From NCBI RefSeq assembly GCF_900177665.1, contig NZ_FXAW01000002.1, forward strand, positions 310,001-374,000: a DNA stretch of 64,000 bases. Direction: 5' to 3'. The DNA comes from Marivirga sericea (GTDB taxonomy: Bacteria; Bacteroidota; Bacteroidia; Cytophagales; Cyclobacteriaceae). A program made the translations under genes and the position numbers. Within the stretch, counting starts at the first letter, position 1. Each line of letters opens with the position of its first letter. The notes beneath the pieces were generated by a model. That model saw nothing but the letters and a program-made list of their open reading frames with translations, was not told where the DNA came from and searched no databases. Below are positions 44,467 through 53,445 of this stretch, in pieces.

Positions 44467-45576
44467 CTATAAACTTTTAAGAGTCTCAATAATATCCTTT
44501 ATTGGCAACTCATAAAAAAGAGGCAATCTTACTAAACAATCAGAATAATGATCAGTGTTTGGTAAATCTCTTCCGTCATGTTTATTTTGATAGAAAGGAC
44601 TGTCATGTAGAGATAAGTAATGAAAAACAGCCAATATACCTTTTTCTTTTAATTCTGTGATAAAACGATTTCTTCTTTCCAACGAATCCGTTACAACATA
44701 GTACATATGTGCATTATTTGTAGCATAGGCTGGCATTGAAGGCAATTTGAGCCATGGGATGGCCATTTCTTTAAAAAGCTCATTATAAGTTTGCCATAAT
44801 TCTTTTCTTCGATTTTGGATGTCCTGCAGATTTTCTAACTGTGCCCATAAAAATGCTGCTATTACCTCCGATGGTAAAAAAGAACTTCCAACGTCTACCC
44901 AGCCATACTTATCAACCTCACCTCTAAAAAATGCACTTCTGTTTGTTCCCTTTTCCCAAATGATTTCTGCTCTGGCCTCAAATTGTTCATCGTTTATAAC
45001 TAGCATTCCGCCTTCCCCAGAAATTACATTTTTTGTTTCATGGAATGAAAAGGCCGCTAAATGTCCGATGCTTCCCAAAGGGTTTCCTTTATAAAAGCTA
45101 TCAATAGCTTGAGCAGCATCCTCAACCACCCATAGATTATGGCGCTTTGCGATGTTCATAATCGCATCCATGTCACAAGCAACACCAGCATAATGAACAA
45201 CTACAATGGCTTTAGTTTTTGGTGTGATTAAATTCTCTATGGACTTTTCATTTATCCCAGGATGATCTACTCTCGAGTCAGCAAAAACCAATTTTGCACC
45301 TCTGAGAACAAATGCATTAGCAGTTGAAACGAAGGTGTAGGAAGGCATAATTATTTCATCACCTTCTTCAATATTCAAGAGAATAGCAGCCATTTCCAGT
45401 GCATCAGTACAAGAAGTGGTGAGCAAACATTTCTTAAATCCATAATGCTTCTCAAAAAACTGATGACATTTTTTGGTGAACATTCCATTTCCTGAAATCT
45501 TTCCTGATTGAACTGCTTCTGTAATGTACTCGGTCTCTCTTCCGGTTAAATATGGTTTATTGAAAGGGATATTCAT
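44467..45576 (-). CDS. rffA: dTDP-4-amino-4,6-dideoxygalactose transaminase (WecE/RffA)
   Basis: A 369-residue DegT-family PLP aminotransferase. I-P-F-N-K-P-Y-L-T-G-R-E (about 3-14), G-K-I-S-G-N-G (about 25-31), T-T-S-C-T-D-A-L-E-M (about 53-62), V-E-D-A-A-Q (about 152-157) and the Schiff-base Lys in S-F-H-E-T-K-N (Lys about 181), then W-V-D-V-G-S-S-F-L-P-S-E, match WecE closely. It aminates dTDP-4-keto-6-deoxyglucose to dTDP-Fuc4N; the WecD-like acetyltransferase two genes upstream would finish dTDP-Fuc4NAc. The enzymes making its substrate (RmlA, RmlB) are not in this window. Confidence 0.93.
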   Translation of the reverse strand: MNIPFNKPYLTGRETEYITEAVQSGKISGNGMFTKKCHQFFEKHYGFKKCLLTTSCTDALEMAAILLNIEEGDEIIMPSYTFVSTANAFVLRGAKLVFADSRVDHPGINEKSIENLITPKTKAIVVVHYAGVACDMDAIMNIAKRHNLWVVEDAAQAIDSFYKGNPLGSIGHLAAFSFHETKNVISGEGGMLVINDEQFEARAEIIWEKGTNRSAFFRGEVDKYGWVDVGSSFLPSEVIAAFLWAQLENLQDIQNRRKELWQTYNELFKEMAIPWLKLPSMPAYATNNAHMYYVVTDSLERRNRFITELKEKGILAVFHYLSLHDSPFYQNKHDGRDLPNTDHYSDCLVRLPLFYELPIKDIIETLKSL

Positions 45577-45672
45577 ATACGTTTTAGATTCTTAATTTTA
45601 CTTAGTTTATTTTTCCAAATTTACTTATTGTATTTACAGATTATCAAATCTTTAGTTTTTAAAGTTGAGGAA

Positions 45673-46833
45673 TCAAAAGTAGGACTTAAAATAAAGAATC
45701 TTAAACAAATAGAAAAACCCACTAGCAGTATGTAAAAAAACAACAAATAATAGAAAGGAATTACGCCATTTGCTTGCTCCATATAGCTGGATTTTCTCAT
45801 ATAATAAAGTTAAAGTTACGAGAAAAAGAATGTAATTTGACATGACGATTTGCCAAGTTAGATTCCCATGATCTGCTCTTTTTCCAGTTTCCGTAAAAAC
45901 TATCCCTATGAATAATGAAAATAAAAACAAAAAAATACTATACTTCAATTTATAGCTTTTAAGGATATCTGAAGGATAAAGCAAGCAATAACTTAAAGGT
46001 AAAGCTAGGCTTACAAATGCATCAACAACTATATTTTTACTGTATAAGTTAAAAAAATAAAAGGGAGAAACGACAATACCGCCTTCTTCATCTTTACTGA
46101 GGGAATTATAAACATCAAGCTCATAGATAAGATAGTATTCATATATTATACCTATTCCAAGAATCAAAGAAATGGAAAAAGCAATTAATACTTTTTTATT
46201 TATTTTCTTTGTCTTAAGTAATACTACAAGTGGAAAAATAGGTATTAAAGCGAACAGAAAACTTGGTTTGATTAAAATTAACGTACCCCCAAATATTAGT
46301 ACTTTGACAATTAGATTTTTTGACGGTTGAGAATGCTTAATAAATTCTAGAGAATCCCGAAATATTAAAATTACAAATGGCATCGCTAAAATAGTAGTAG
46401 AATTGTGCCAGACATTAGTTGCAAGCTTTCCTAAATACATTCCCTTCGTGACAATATCATAAAAAATGGGTGCTGAAAAAATGAGAGATAAACTTAAAAT
46501 AAGTATAATTGAATTGTTACTTTTTTTTGTATCGTACTGAAGGTTATTTAAACTAAAGTAATAGGATAATATGAATTTGTAGGTGACGGAAGCACTTAAA
46601 ACTAATACTGCAGCTAAGTTTAACGCGCCGAGATTTGTTGAAAACCCCGAGATAAAAAAAATCAAAGCATAATACAAAGGAGGTACTGGGAAACTACCTG
46701 CTTCTAGTAAAGAAACGATCATTTTACTATGCGACTGAATATCTGTACTTATATTTGATTTAATAATGAAAGAAAATATCAAAAAACTAGAAAATAGGAT
46801 TAATATGAAAGATGTTTTTTCTTTTTTTTTCAT
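45673..46833 (-). CDS. Polytopic membrane protein of unknown family
   Basis: A 386-residue hydrophobic protein with about 9-10 helices and short loops; T-D-I-Q-S-H (about 30-35) and E-T-G-K-R-A-D-H-G-N (about 319-328) are the only conspicuous polar stretches. The D-I-x-x-H near the first periplasmic loop and the late D-H-G-N resemble GT-C-like or Wzy-like membrane glycan enzymes, but I cannot assign a family. It lies between rffA and the WecD-like gene, so a role in handling the Fuc4NAc-containing glycan is possible. Confidence 0.6.
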   Translation of the reverse strand: MKKKEKTSFILILFSSFLIFSFIIKSNISTDIQSHSKMIVSLLEAGSFPVPPLYYALIFFISGFSTNLGALNLAAVLVLSASVTYKFILSYYFSLNNLQYDTKKSNNSIILILSLSLIFSAPIFYDIVTKGMYLGKLATNVWHNSTTILAMPFVILIFRDSLEFIKHSQPSKNLIVKVLIFGGTLILIKPSFLFALIPIFPLVVLLKTKKINKKVLIAFSISLILGIGIIYEYYLIYELDVYNSLSKDEEGGIVVSPFYFFNLYSKNIVVDAFVSLALPLSYCLLYPSDILKSYKLKYSIFLFLFSLFIGIVFTETGKRADHGNLTWQIVMSNYILFLVTLTLLYEKIQLYGASKWRNSFLLFVVFLHTASGFFYLFKILYFKSYF

Positions 46834-47011
46834 CGACTACAAAATTGAGTTAAAAATTATTATTGCAATGAACGGGAATAGTGAGGCCTAAGCAGTTATT
46901 CCTTTGGATAAACATTTTATGTGAAAAATTGTCCTTGACCGGACCTTTTTTGTAATATTGCTTATTTCAACGCACCACAAATAGCTTGTTGTAAAGTTAG
47001 CATTTTTGGTA

Positions 47012-47701
47012 TTATTGCCAGTAATGATAAATATATTTTTTTTCAACAACCTCGAAATCATTTTTGTAATAAAGTTTTACCGCACCTAAATTGGCTTCTT
47101 GAGTAGATACATTTAAAAATTGACCGTCATTGATTTTTTCCTCACAGGCCCTAATTAATTTTGAAGCTATTTTTCTTCCTTGCGACTCAGGGTCTACCGC
47201 TATTAAGCCAATTTGGCCAGTACCGTAATTATCTATTCTTAATGTCACAAAGCCAATAATTCTTGTTTTATATTGAGCAACCAAAATATAATCTGCTATA
47301 TTCTTATTAATGCTCTCATCCAACCACTTCTTATACAGTTTTCTAAAATTATTCTCTCCAAACTTTTCATCTAACTTATATCGTGAAAATTCACCACTGA
47401 GATAGGCTAAATTTTCAATTTCATCGTAGGAATCAGTTTTTAGATTAAAGCTTGAAAATGAAATCTCACCTAAATTATTAAAAACAGATTCTTCTCTATG
47501 AATAACTTTTTTTTGAAATATCAATTTGGTATCAACATGCTTAAGGCCTGGCCAGTCCAAAGCATAATCAGAGAAAAAGTATATCAGTTTGAATTCCTTA
47601 GCTAACTCTTCGACATTATGCAGAGACCTGTCAGCATTAACATCAATTCTTCCAATAGGAAAGCCAAAAAAGTCTGAATCCCAATCTAATTTCTTAACCA
47701 C
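47012..47701 (-). CDS. GNAT acetyltransferase, WecD/RffC-like
   Basis: A 229-residue protein. The start L-D-W-D-S-D-F-F-G-F-P-I-G (about 4-16) is the WecD opening, followed by S-R-Y-K-L-D (about 131-136), F-R-K-L-Y-K-K-W-L, I-G-L-I-A-V-D-P-E-S-Q-G-R-K-I (the acyl-CoA loop, about 176-190) and N-L-G-A-V-K-L-Y-Y-K-N-D-F. WecD acetylates dTDP-Fuc4N to dTDP-Fuc4NAc, the reaction directly after WecE, whose gene lies nearby. The start overlaps the upstream transferase gene stop by eight bases. Confidence 0.82.
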   Translation of the reverse strand: MVKKLDWDSDFFGFPIGRIDVNADRSLHNVEELAKEFKLIYFFSDYALDWPGLKHVDTKLIFQKKVIHREESVFNNLGEISFSSFNLKTDSYDEIENLAYLSGEFSRYKLDEKFGENNFRKLYKKWLDESINKNIADYILVAQYKTRIIGFVTLRIDNYGTGQIGLIAVDPESQGRKIASKLIRACEEKINDGQFLNVSTQEANLGAVKLYYKNDFEVVEKKYIYHYWQ

Positions 47702-48620
47702 GTTTTATCTTCTTTTCAATGATATATATTGGCCTTTGCTTAACGCCTTCAAAGGTTTTTCCTATATACAAGCCTACTAAACCTAAAGTTGCCATAGTTA
47801 GTCCTGACAGCAGCCATATCGATATTATTAAGCTTGTGTAACCCAGTATCACAACATGGCCCGCAAGATATTTCGCTAAGTAAACGATGGAAATAACTAG
47901 AGACATAGCTGAAATTAATAATCCCAGCTTCACAGCTAAACGAATAGGCTTATCAGAAAATGCCAATATGATATCAAGGGCAAGATTTAAAAGCTTCTTC
48001 ATATTGTAACTTGTTTCGCCTTCTGATCTTTTGTTATGCTTAACTTTAAGTTTGGTAGATTTGAAGCCTACCCATTTCACCATAGTTGGGAAATATCTGA
48101 TTGATTCCCGCATACTTTTCACAGCATCAATAACTTTTTTACTATAAATACCAAAATTAGCTATGCTTTCATCTTGCTTTGAACCCGTTAAATATCCTAG
48201 GACTCTATAAAAAGCAGCGGAAAAAAATCTTTTAAAAAAGCTGTCTCTTCTCTGATGACGCTGAGCTAGCACAATGTCATAACCCTTCAAAGCTTCGGAA
48301 TAGAGGTTTGGTATCTCTTCGGGCTGGTCTTGCAAATCGCAATCCATTACCACAACCCAATCTCCGTTAGAAGCATCTAAACCAGCAGTAATGGCATAAT
48401 GCTGCCCAAAATTTCTACTTAGCTTAATACCAATAATGGTTTCATCATTTTGGGCCAAGTTTTCAATCACCTGCCATGAATCATCAGGGCCATTATCTTC
48501 CACTAGAATAATTTCATAATCCATAGTGATATTTTCTACACTTTCTTTTATGCGAGAAATAAGTTCTGGTATTATTTTTTCTGCTCTATAAACAGGGCTA
48601 ACTACAGATATTTTAGGCAT
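47694..48620 (-). CDS. Polyprenyl-phosphate glycosyltransferase, ArnC/DPM1-like
   Basis: A 308-residue GT2 protein. The cytosolic GT-A domain (about 1-225) has V-S-P-V-Y-R-A-E (about 7-14), V-E-D-N-G-P-D-D-S (about 40-48) and V-M-D-C-D-L-Q-D-Q-P (about 89-98), the last typical of dolichol/undecaprenyl-phosphate sugar transferases. Two C-terminal helices (about 232-255 and 267-290) anchor it. It probably loads a sugar on undecaprenyl phosphate for use by a periplasmic GT-C-type enzyme. First gene of its operon with the WecD-like gene. Confidence 0.88.
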   Translation of the reverse strand: MPKISVVSPVYRAEKIIPELISRIKESVENITMDYEIILVEDNGPDDSWQVIENLAQNDETIIGIKLSRNFGQHYAITAGLDASNGDWVVVMDCDLQDQPEEIPNLYSEALKGYDIVLAQRHQRRDSFFKRFFSAAFYRVLGYLTGSKQDESIANFGIYSKKVIDAVKSMRESIRYFPTMVKWVGFKSTKLKVKHNKRSEGETSYNMKKLLNLALDIILAFSDKPIRLAVKLGLLISAMSLVISIVYLAKYLAGHVVILGYTSLIISIWLLSGLTMATLGLVGLYIGKTFEGVKQRPIYIIEKKIKRG

Positions 48621-48953
48621 TATTGCACAGGGATTAGCGATTGTAAACTACAAATTTATAATAAATTTTATACTCTTCATATTTTGAGAATAAATCAATT
48701 ACACAATTTGTTATTATATACAATGCTTGAAATTCGGAAAAACATTATTGTTAGTTTTAGTCATTCGATTCTCGGTAGATCATTTTGATTTGAATAGAGG
48801 TTTAGAACTTATATTGATTCTTAGTTACTTAGGGAATTGGAGATGCCCTGTTTTTGGTTCTCAATCTATTTTTGCATCTGCGAAATCCTACTCTCATAGA
48901 TTTAAGATTGAAAATAATTAAGCTTTTATTTTTTAGAAATCATTATTCCTTCT
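48621..48953. other. AT-rich intergenic region, no gene seen
   Basis: About 330 bases between the polysaccharide locus and the tRNA-His promoter. Short frames here have no coding features. No hairpin terminator is visible. Confidence 0.4.
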
Positions 48954-48961
48954 TACCTTTG
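48954..48961 (+). promoter_or_regulatory. -7 promoter element of tRNA-His
   Basis: TACCTTTG, a perfect TAnnTTTG box, 11 bases before the tRNA. A T-rich tract at 48925-48935 is in the place of the -33 element without a clear TTTG. Confidence 0.6.
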
Positions 48962-48972
48962 TCAGCTCAAAT

Positions 48973-49047
48973 GGTGGATGTAGCTCAGCTGGTTAGAGTA
49001 TCGGTTTGTGGTACCGAGGGTCGTGGGTTCGAGCCCCATCTTCCACC
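48973..49047 (+). tRNA. tRNA-His (anticodon GTG)
   Basis: Full cloverleaf: acceptor GTGGATG at 48974-48980 against CTTCCAC at 49040-49046, with an extra G at 48973 opposite C at 49047 (the tRNA-His G-1:C73 pair). The D arm is GCTC...GAG, the anticodon stem TCGGT/ACCGA holds loop TTGTGGT (anticodon GTG), and the T arm is GTGGG-TTCGAGC-CCCAT. The sixth acceptor pair is a T-T mismatch. CCA is not fully encoded. Confidence 0.95.
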
Positions 49048-49058
49048 CATCTTTTGTT

Positions 49059-49091
49059 AGCCTGATTCTTTACAGATTCAGGCTTTTTTTT
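49059..49091 (+). terminator. Terminator after tRNA-His
   Basis: AGCCTGA...TCAGGCT stem with a 12-base loop followed by T8, 12 bases past the tRNA. Strong rho-independent form. Confidence 0.85.
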
Positions 49092-49325
49092 ATTCTTAAG
49101 TTTCAAGTTATCTTTTCTAACTAGTAATTCAAAGGATCAAGCAAAACGGAGGAATCAGCAGTAAATCTTGAGATTACAATCAGAAAGGATTAACAGAGCG
49201 GGTTAATAATATTTTGTCATAATTTTAGTTATTCCTCCCTAGTAGCAAATTTTCTAATTGAAGATTCGTATTTTGCGCTTAAATTGAATTTATGCATTTT
49301 TACATGTGCTTAGGGAGCATTATTT

Positions 49326-51788
49326 ATGGCAAAGAACACTTATAAGTCTAATACTTTTAAAAAAGGAGAGAAAGAGAAGAAATCTGCTAAAATTAACTTG
49401 CAATGGAATTTTCTGAAAGATAGGAGACTCCATTTGGCTTTTGGTTTCTTTTTATTGACCGCTTCTATTTTTCTATTTACTGCATTTATTTCTTATTTAT
49501 TTACAGGCAAAGCCGATATGAGCATTTTGCAGTCAGTTTCAGAAACAGGTGTGAAAGCTTCTGGAGCTGAAATGGATAATTGGCTTGGGCTGTTAGGTGC
49601 ACAGTCTGCTTATTATTTCATTTTTAAATGGTTTGGCTTAGCCGCATTTTTAATTCCCCCATTTCTATTTTTAGCTGGTTATCGCATTACTTTCAATAAG
49701 GTAATCTTCTCCATAAAAAGTGCTTTCACTTTTATGTTGTTTTTCCTTTTTTGGTTCAGTTTACTTCTGGGCTTTATGGTTTTTGAATCAGGTAAAATTA
49801 CAGCATTCTCTTTCTTGTGTGGTGGGATAGGCTATGAATTAGCAGTGCTTTTCAATAGCCTTTTTGGCTGGGGCACCTATCTTGTTTTAATTCTTTCCCT
49901 TCTCATATTTACCGTTTTCTATTTTAATGTCACCTCACTACTCTTTTTTAGTTCCAAAACAGCTGGTGATGTCCCATTAGCAGATGAAACCGTAAGCTTT
50001 TCAGATGAAAAAATTACTTCGGAAACTGAGAAAGATGAAATCACAAGCGAAAAGCAAGATGAAGTTGTAGAAGAAGAGTCTTTCGATGATGCTAGTACAT
50101 GGACAGTGGCCGAACAAAAGCCCAAAAAAGCCCCTCCGCAAGAAGAATTAAAAATGGAGGTGGAAAATACACTGGAAAATAAGGTAGTTCAGGAAGAACC
50201 CCCAAAAGAAGAAAAGCAGGAAATGGAGGTAGAAGAGTCTTCGTTTGACGAGGCTTTAGGTAAAAAAGTAGAAAATTATGACCCGACTTTAGATTTATCC
50301 TCTTATAAATATCCGACTTTAGATTTATTAGCAGATCATGATTCAGGGAAAGTAAAAGTGACTCAAGAAGAGCTAGAGGCTAATAAAGATAAGATTTTGG
50401 AAACTTTGACCAATTTCAAAATCAAGATTCAGAGTATAAAAGCCACTATTGGTCCAACGGTGACGCTTTATGAGATTGTACCAGAAGCAGGCGTGAAAAT
50501 TTCAAAAATCAAGAACTTGGAAGATGATATTGCTTTAAGTTTGGCAGCTTTGGGTATTAGGATAATTGCCCCCATACCTGGAAAAGGAACTATCGGTATT
50601 GAGGTTCCGAATAAAAACCGTGAGATGGTGAGTATGAAGTCGGTTTTAGCTACCGATAAGTTCCTAAAAAGTGATAAGGAATTGCCAATCATAATGGGTA
50701 AAACTATTAGTAATGATGTGTATATTGCAGATTTGGCTAAAATGCCTCATTTGCTCATGGCAGGAGCAACTGGTCAAGGTAAATCAGTTGGATTGAATGT
50801 GATGCTAGCTTCTTTGATTTACAAAAAGCATCCATCCCAACTTAAATTTGTATTGGTTGATCCTAAAAAGGTAGAATTAACACTTTTTAATAAATTGGAA
50901 AGGCACTTTTTAGCCATGTTGCCAGGAACGGAAGAGCCAATCATTACAGATACAAAAAAGGTTGTAAACACATTGAATTCACTCTGCATAGAAATGGATA
51001 ATCGTTATGATTTACTGAAAGATGCAGGCTGTAGAAATCTAAAAGAATACAATGCGAAATTTGTAAGCAGGAAATTAAATCCGGAAAAGGGCCATAAATT
51101 TTTACCATACATAGTTTTAGTAATAGATGAGTTAGCGGATTTGATGATGACAGCTGGTAAGGAAGTCGAAACACCTATTGCTCGACTTGCACAGCTAGCA
51201 AGAGCCATAGGTATTCATTTAATCATTGCAACTCAGCGTCCTTCAGTTAATGTTATTACAGGTATCATTAAAGCTAACTTCCCAGCTAGACTATCATTTA
51301 GAGTAACTTCAAAAATTGATTCTAGAACCATTTTGGACACAGGGGGATCTGAGCAGTTAGTAGGTATGGGAGATATGTTACTTTCTCAAGGTTCTGACCT
51401 GATCCGATTGCAATGCCCATTTATTGATACACCAGAGATTGATGAAGTAGTGGAGTATATAGGGAATCAAAGAGGCTATGAAAGAGCATATCAGTTACCT
51501 GAGTTCGCAGGAGATGATGATGATAGCAAAGTAGGGGAGGTAGATTTATCGGAAAGAGATGCCTTATTTGACGAAGCCGCTAAATTAATTGTATTGCATC
51601 AGCAAGGAAGTACTTCCTTAATCCAAAGAAAATTGAAATTAGGTTACAATAGAGCGGGTAGATTAATTGACCAGTTGGAGGCTGCTGGAATAGTAGGATC
51701 CTTTGAAGGAAGTAAAGCGCGGGAAGTATTAATTCCTGATGAATATAGTTTGGAACAATTATTGAACAATATCGATAACAATCATTAG
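49326..51788 (+). CDS. ftsK: DNA translocase FtsK
   Basis: An 820-residue septal DNA pump that clears chromosome ends and activates XerCD at dif. Four helices (about 36-56, 97-118, 127-150, 165-195) anchor it. An acidic Glu/Lys-rich linker spans about 220-335. The motor has Walker A G-A-T-G-Q-G-K-S-V-G (about 478-487), Walker B V-L-V-I-D-E-L-A-D-L (about 597-606), and the I-A-T-Q-R-P-S sensor. A C-terminal gamma winged helix (about 745-815) reads K-L-K-L-G-Y-N-R-A-G-R. The linker is short compared with E. coli FtsK. The leader is A-rich with no Shine-Dalgarno motif. Confidence 0.96.
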   Translation: MAKNTYKSNTFKKGEKEKKSAKINLQWNFLKDRRLHLAFGFFLLTASIFLFTAFISYLFTGKADMSILQSVSETGVKASGAEMDNWLGLLGAQSAYYFIFKWFGLAAFLIPPFLFLAGYRITFNKVIFSIKSAFTFMLFFLFWFSLLLGFMVFESGKITAFSFLCGGIGYELAVLFNSLFGWGTYLVLILSLLIFTVFYFNVTSLLFFSSKTAGDVPLADETVSFSDEKITSETEKDEITSEKQDEVVEEESFDDASTWTVAEQKPKKAPPQEELKMEVENTLENKVVQEEPPKEEKQEMEVEESSFDEALGKKVENYDPTLDLSSYKYPTLDLLADHDSGKVKVTQEELEANKDKILETLTNFKIKIQSIKATIGPTVTLYEIVPEAGVKISKIKNLEDDIALSLAALGIRIIAPIPGKGTIGIEVPNKNREMVSMKSVLATDKFLKSDKELPIIMGKTISNDVYIADLAKMPHLLMAGATGQGKSVGLNVMLASLIYKKHPSQLKFVLVDPKKVELTLFNKLERHFLAMLPGTEEPIITDTKKVVNTLNSLCIEMDNRYDLLKDAGCRNLKEYNAKFVSRKLNPEKGHKFLPYIVLVIDELADLMMTAGKEVETPIARLAQLARAIGIHLIIATQRPSVNVITGIIKANFPARLSFRVTSKIDSRTILDTGGSEQLVGMGDMLLSQGSDLIRLQCPFIDTPEIDEVVEYIGNQRGYERAYQLPEFAGDDDDSKVGEVDLSERDALFDEAAKLIVLHQQGSTSLIQRKLKLGYNRAGRLIDQLEAAGIVGSFEGSKAREVLIPDEYSLEQLLNNIDNNH

Positions 51789-51807
51789 AACAGAAAAAAA
51801 TAAAGGA

Positions 51808-52443
51808 ATGAGAAAATTCACATTGATAATGATGCTGTGCGTTTATAGCATCACATCGTTTGCACAAAACGATCCCAAAGCAAAAGAAATTTTGGATAAA
51901 ATGAGTGCCAAGTACAGTAACATCCAAGGATTTACAGCCACTTTTACTCAAACACTGGAAAATAAGATGGAAGATATCACAGATACTTTCAAAGGAGAAA
52001 TTGTGGTAAGTGGTGATAAATTTAAAGCGGATGTGGCTGGGCAATTGATCGTCAATAATAACGAAACTGTTTGGACCTATTTGAGAGATGCTAACGAAGT
52101 GACTATTAATAATTATGATGAAGAGGCTGGGGAGATGAATCCAAGTAAAATCTATAAAGCATATCAAAAAGGCTATAAGTACTTATATATGGCTGGAGAA
52201 GGTAGTGCTCAATATCATGTAATTGATTTGGTTCCTGAGGATAAAGATGAATCGTTTTATAAGATTAGATTGAAAATAGACAAAAAAACTAATTTGCTGG
52301 ATAAATGGACGATTTTCGATAGAGCAGGAAATATTTTTAATTATGAAGTTACCAACTTCAAAGTTGATGATTCTTTAAATGCGGATGATTTTGTATTTAA
52401 TCCATCAGATTACCCAGATATTGAGGTGTTGGATTTTAGATAA
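51808..52443 (+). CDS. lolA: Outer-membrane lipoprotein carrier LolA
   Basis: A 211-residue periplasmic protein with a signal peptide ending S-F-A-Q (about 1-20) and the LolA half-barrel: A-K-E-I-L-D-K-M-S-A-K-Y, F-T-A-T-F-T-Q-T-L, then F-K-G-E-I-V-V-S-G-D-K-F and the C-terminal D-F-V-F-N-P-S-D-Y-P. It ferries lipoproteins released by LolCDE to the outer membrane. The ftsK-lolA order is usual in Bacteroidota. It lies 19 bases after ftsK and so probably shares its transcript. Confidence 0.92.
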   Translation: MRKFTLIMMLCVYSITSFAQNDPKAKEILDKMSAKYSNIQGFTATFTQTLENKMEDITDTFKGEIVVSGDKFKADVAGQLIVNNNETVWTYLRDANEVTINNYDEEAGEMNPSKIYKAYQKGYKYLYMAGEGSAQYHVIDLVPEDKDESFYKIRLKIDKKTNLLDKWTIFDRAGNIFNYEVTNFKVDDSLNADDFVFNPSDYPDIEVLDFR

Positions 52444-52462
52444 TTCACTCATTAATTATATT

Positions 52463-52548
52463 TAAACCTGTCAGGTCCCGTAGCTTTTTAAAGCTATAGT
52501 GAGAGCAAATCAATACAGTGTGTGATTACTAAAAACCAGACAGGTTTA
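52463..52548. repeat. Palindromic intergenic element
   Basis: TAAACCTGTC at 52463-52472 and its exact reverse complement GACAGGTTTA at 52539-52548 enclose 66 bases that include AGCTTTTTAAAGCT. Sequences with AACCTG/CAGGTT ends occur as small dispersed repeats in this phylum; copy number cannot be known from this window. Confidence 0.55.
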
Positions 52549-52570
52549 TTTAGCCAACCTACTTGAAACC

Positions 52571-53392
52571 ATGAAGTACCAACAGCTTTCTGACCAAATT
52601 AGATCCAAATCCAGCTATCTTTGTGTAGGACTGGATACTGATATCAATAAAATTCCAAAGCATCTACTGAAGGAAAAAGATCCAATCTTTGAATTTAATA
52701 AGCAGATTATTGATGCTACGATTGATTATGCAGTGGCCTACAAGCCCAATATTGCTTTTTATGAAGCATTAGGTATCAAGGGCTGGGAAAGTTTACAAAA
52801 GACGATAGAATATCTACCCAAAGATGTTTTTACCATAGCCGATGCGAAAAGAGGAGATATTGGCAATACATCCAAAATGTACGCAAAAGCATTTTTTGAA
52901 CAAATGAAATTTGACTCTATCACTGTAGCACCCTATATGGGAAGCGATTCCGTTGAGCCTTTTCTTGAATTTGAAGATAAATGGGTGATATTGTTGGCAC
53001 TTACATCTAATGAAGGCGGAAAGGATTTTCAGTTTGAGGAATTAAAATCTGGAGAGAAGGTCTATCAAAAAGTTTTGGAAGTTTCTAAGAAATGGGGTAC
53101 TCAAGAGAATTTGATGTATGTAGTGGGGGCCACCCGTTCCGAAGAGTTTCAGCAAATAAGAAAAGCAGTTCCTTACCATTTTTTACTGGTACCTGGAGTG
53201 GGGGCGCAAGGAGGTAATTTAAAAGAGCTCTCTAAATACGGGTTGAATAAAAATGGGGGTTTATTAGTTAATTCTTCCAGAGGAATTATTTACGCCTCAA
53301 AAGGCGAAGATTTTGCTAAAGTAGCGAGAGAAAAAGCCCAAACCATTCAACAGGAAATGAAAGGATATCTAGAGCAATTTAGTGAAGTGTAA
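52571..53392 (+). CDS. pyrF: Orotidine 5'-phosphate decarboxylase, type 2
   Basis: A 273-residue TIM-barrel enzyme making UMP from OMP, the last step of pyrimidine synthesis. L-C-V-G-L-D-T-D (about 17-24), K-P-N-I-A-F-Y-E-A (about 59-67), the catalytic [10 protein letters not shown] (about 89-98) and V-P-G-V-G-A-Q-G-G (about 207-215) are typical of the long PyrF form (about 270 residues). Confidence 0.95.
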   Translation: MKYQQLSDQIRSKSSYLCVGLDTDINKIPKHLLKEKDPIFEFNKQIIDATIDYAVAYKPNIAFYEALGIKGWESLQKTIEYLPKDVFTIADAKRGDIGNTSKMYAKAFFEQMKFDSITVAPYMGSDSVEPFLEFEDKWVILLALTSNEGGKDFQFEELKSGEKVYQKVLEVSKKWGTQENLMYVVGATRSEEFQQIRKAVPYHFLLVPGVGAQGGNLKELSKYGLNKNGGLLVNSSRGIIYASKGEDFAKVAREKAQTIQQEMKGYLEQFSEV

Positions 53393-53395
53393 AAC

Positions 53396-53430
53396 AAAGC
53401 TCAGACTTAAATTCTTAAATCTGAGCTTTT
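53396..53430. terminator. Bidirectional terminator between pyrF and amt
   Basis: AAAGCTCAGACTTAA / TTAAATCTGAGCTTTT forms a stem of about 14 pairs with one mismatch, with A and T tracts at both ends, between the convergent pyrF and ammonium-transporter genes. Confidence 0.8.
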
Positions 53431-53445
53431 GCAGTATGATACTGT

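Noticed and set aside
48727-49060. Two plus-strand frames around tRNA-His
   Set aside because: One runs through the tRNA itself and the other lies in AT-rich spacer; no coding signature.
51580-52167. Minus-strand frame of 195 residues opposite ftsK end and lolA
   Set aside because: Antisense shadow; low-complexity Phe/Ile/Ser composition and no motif.
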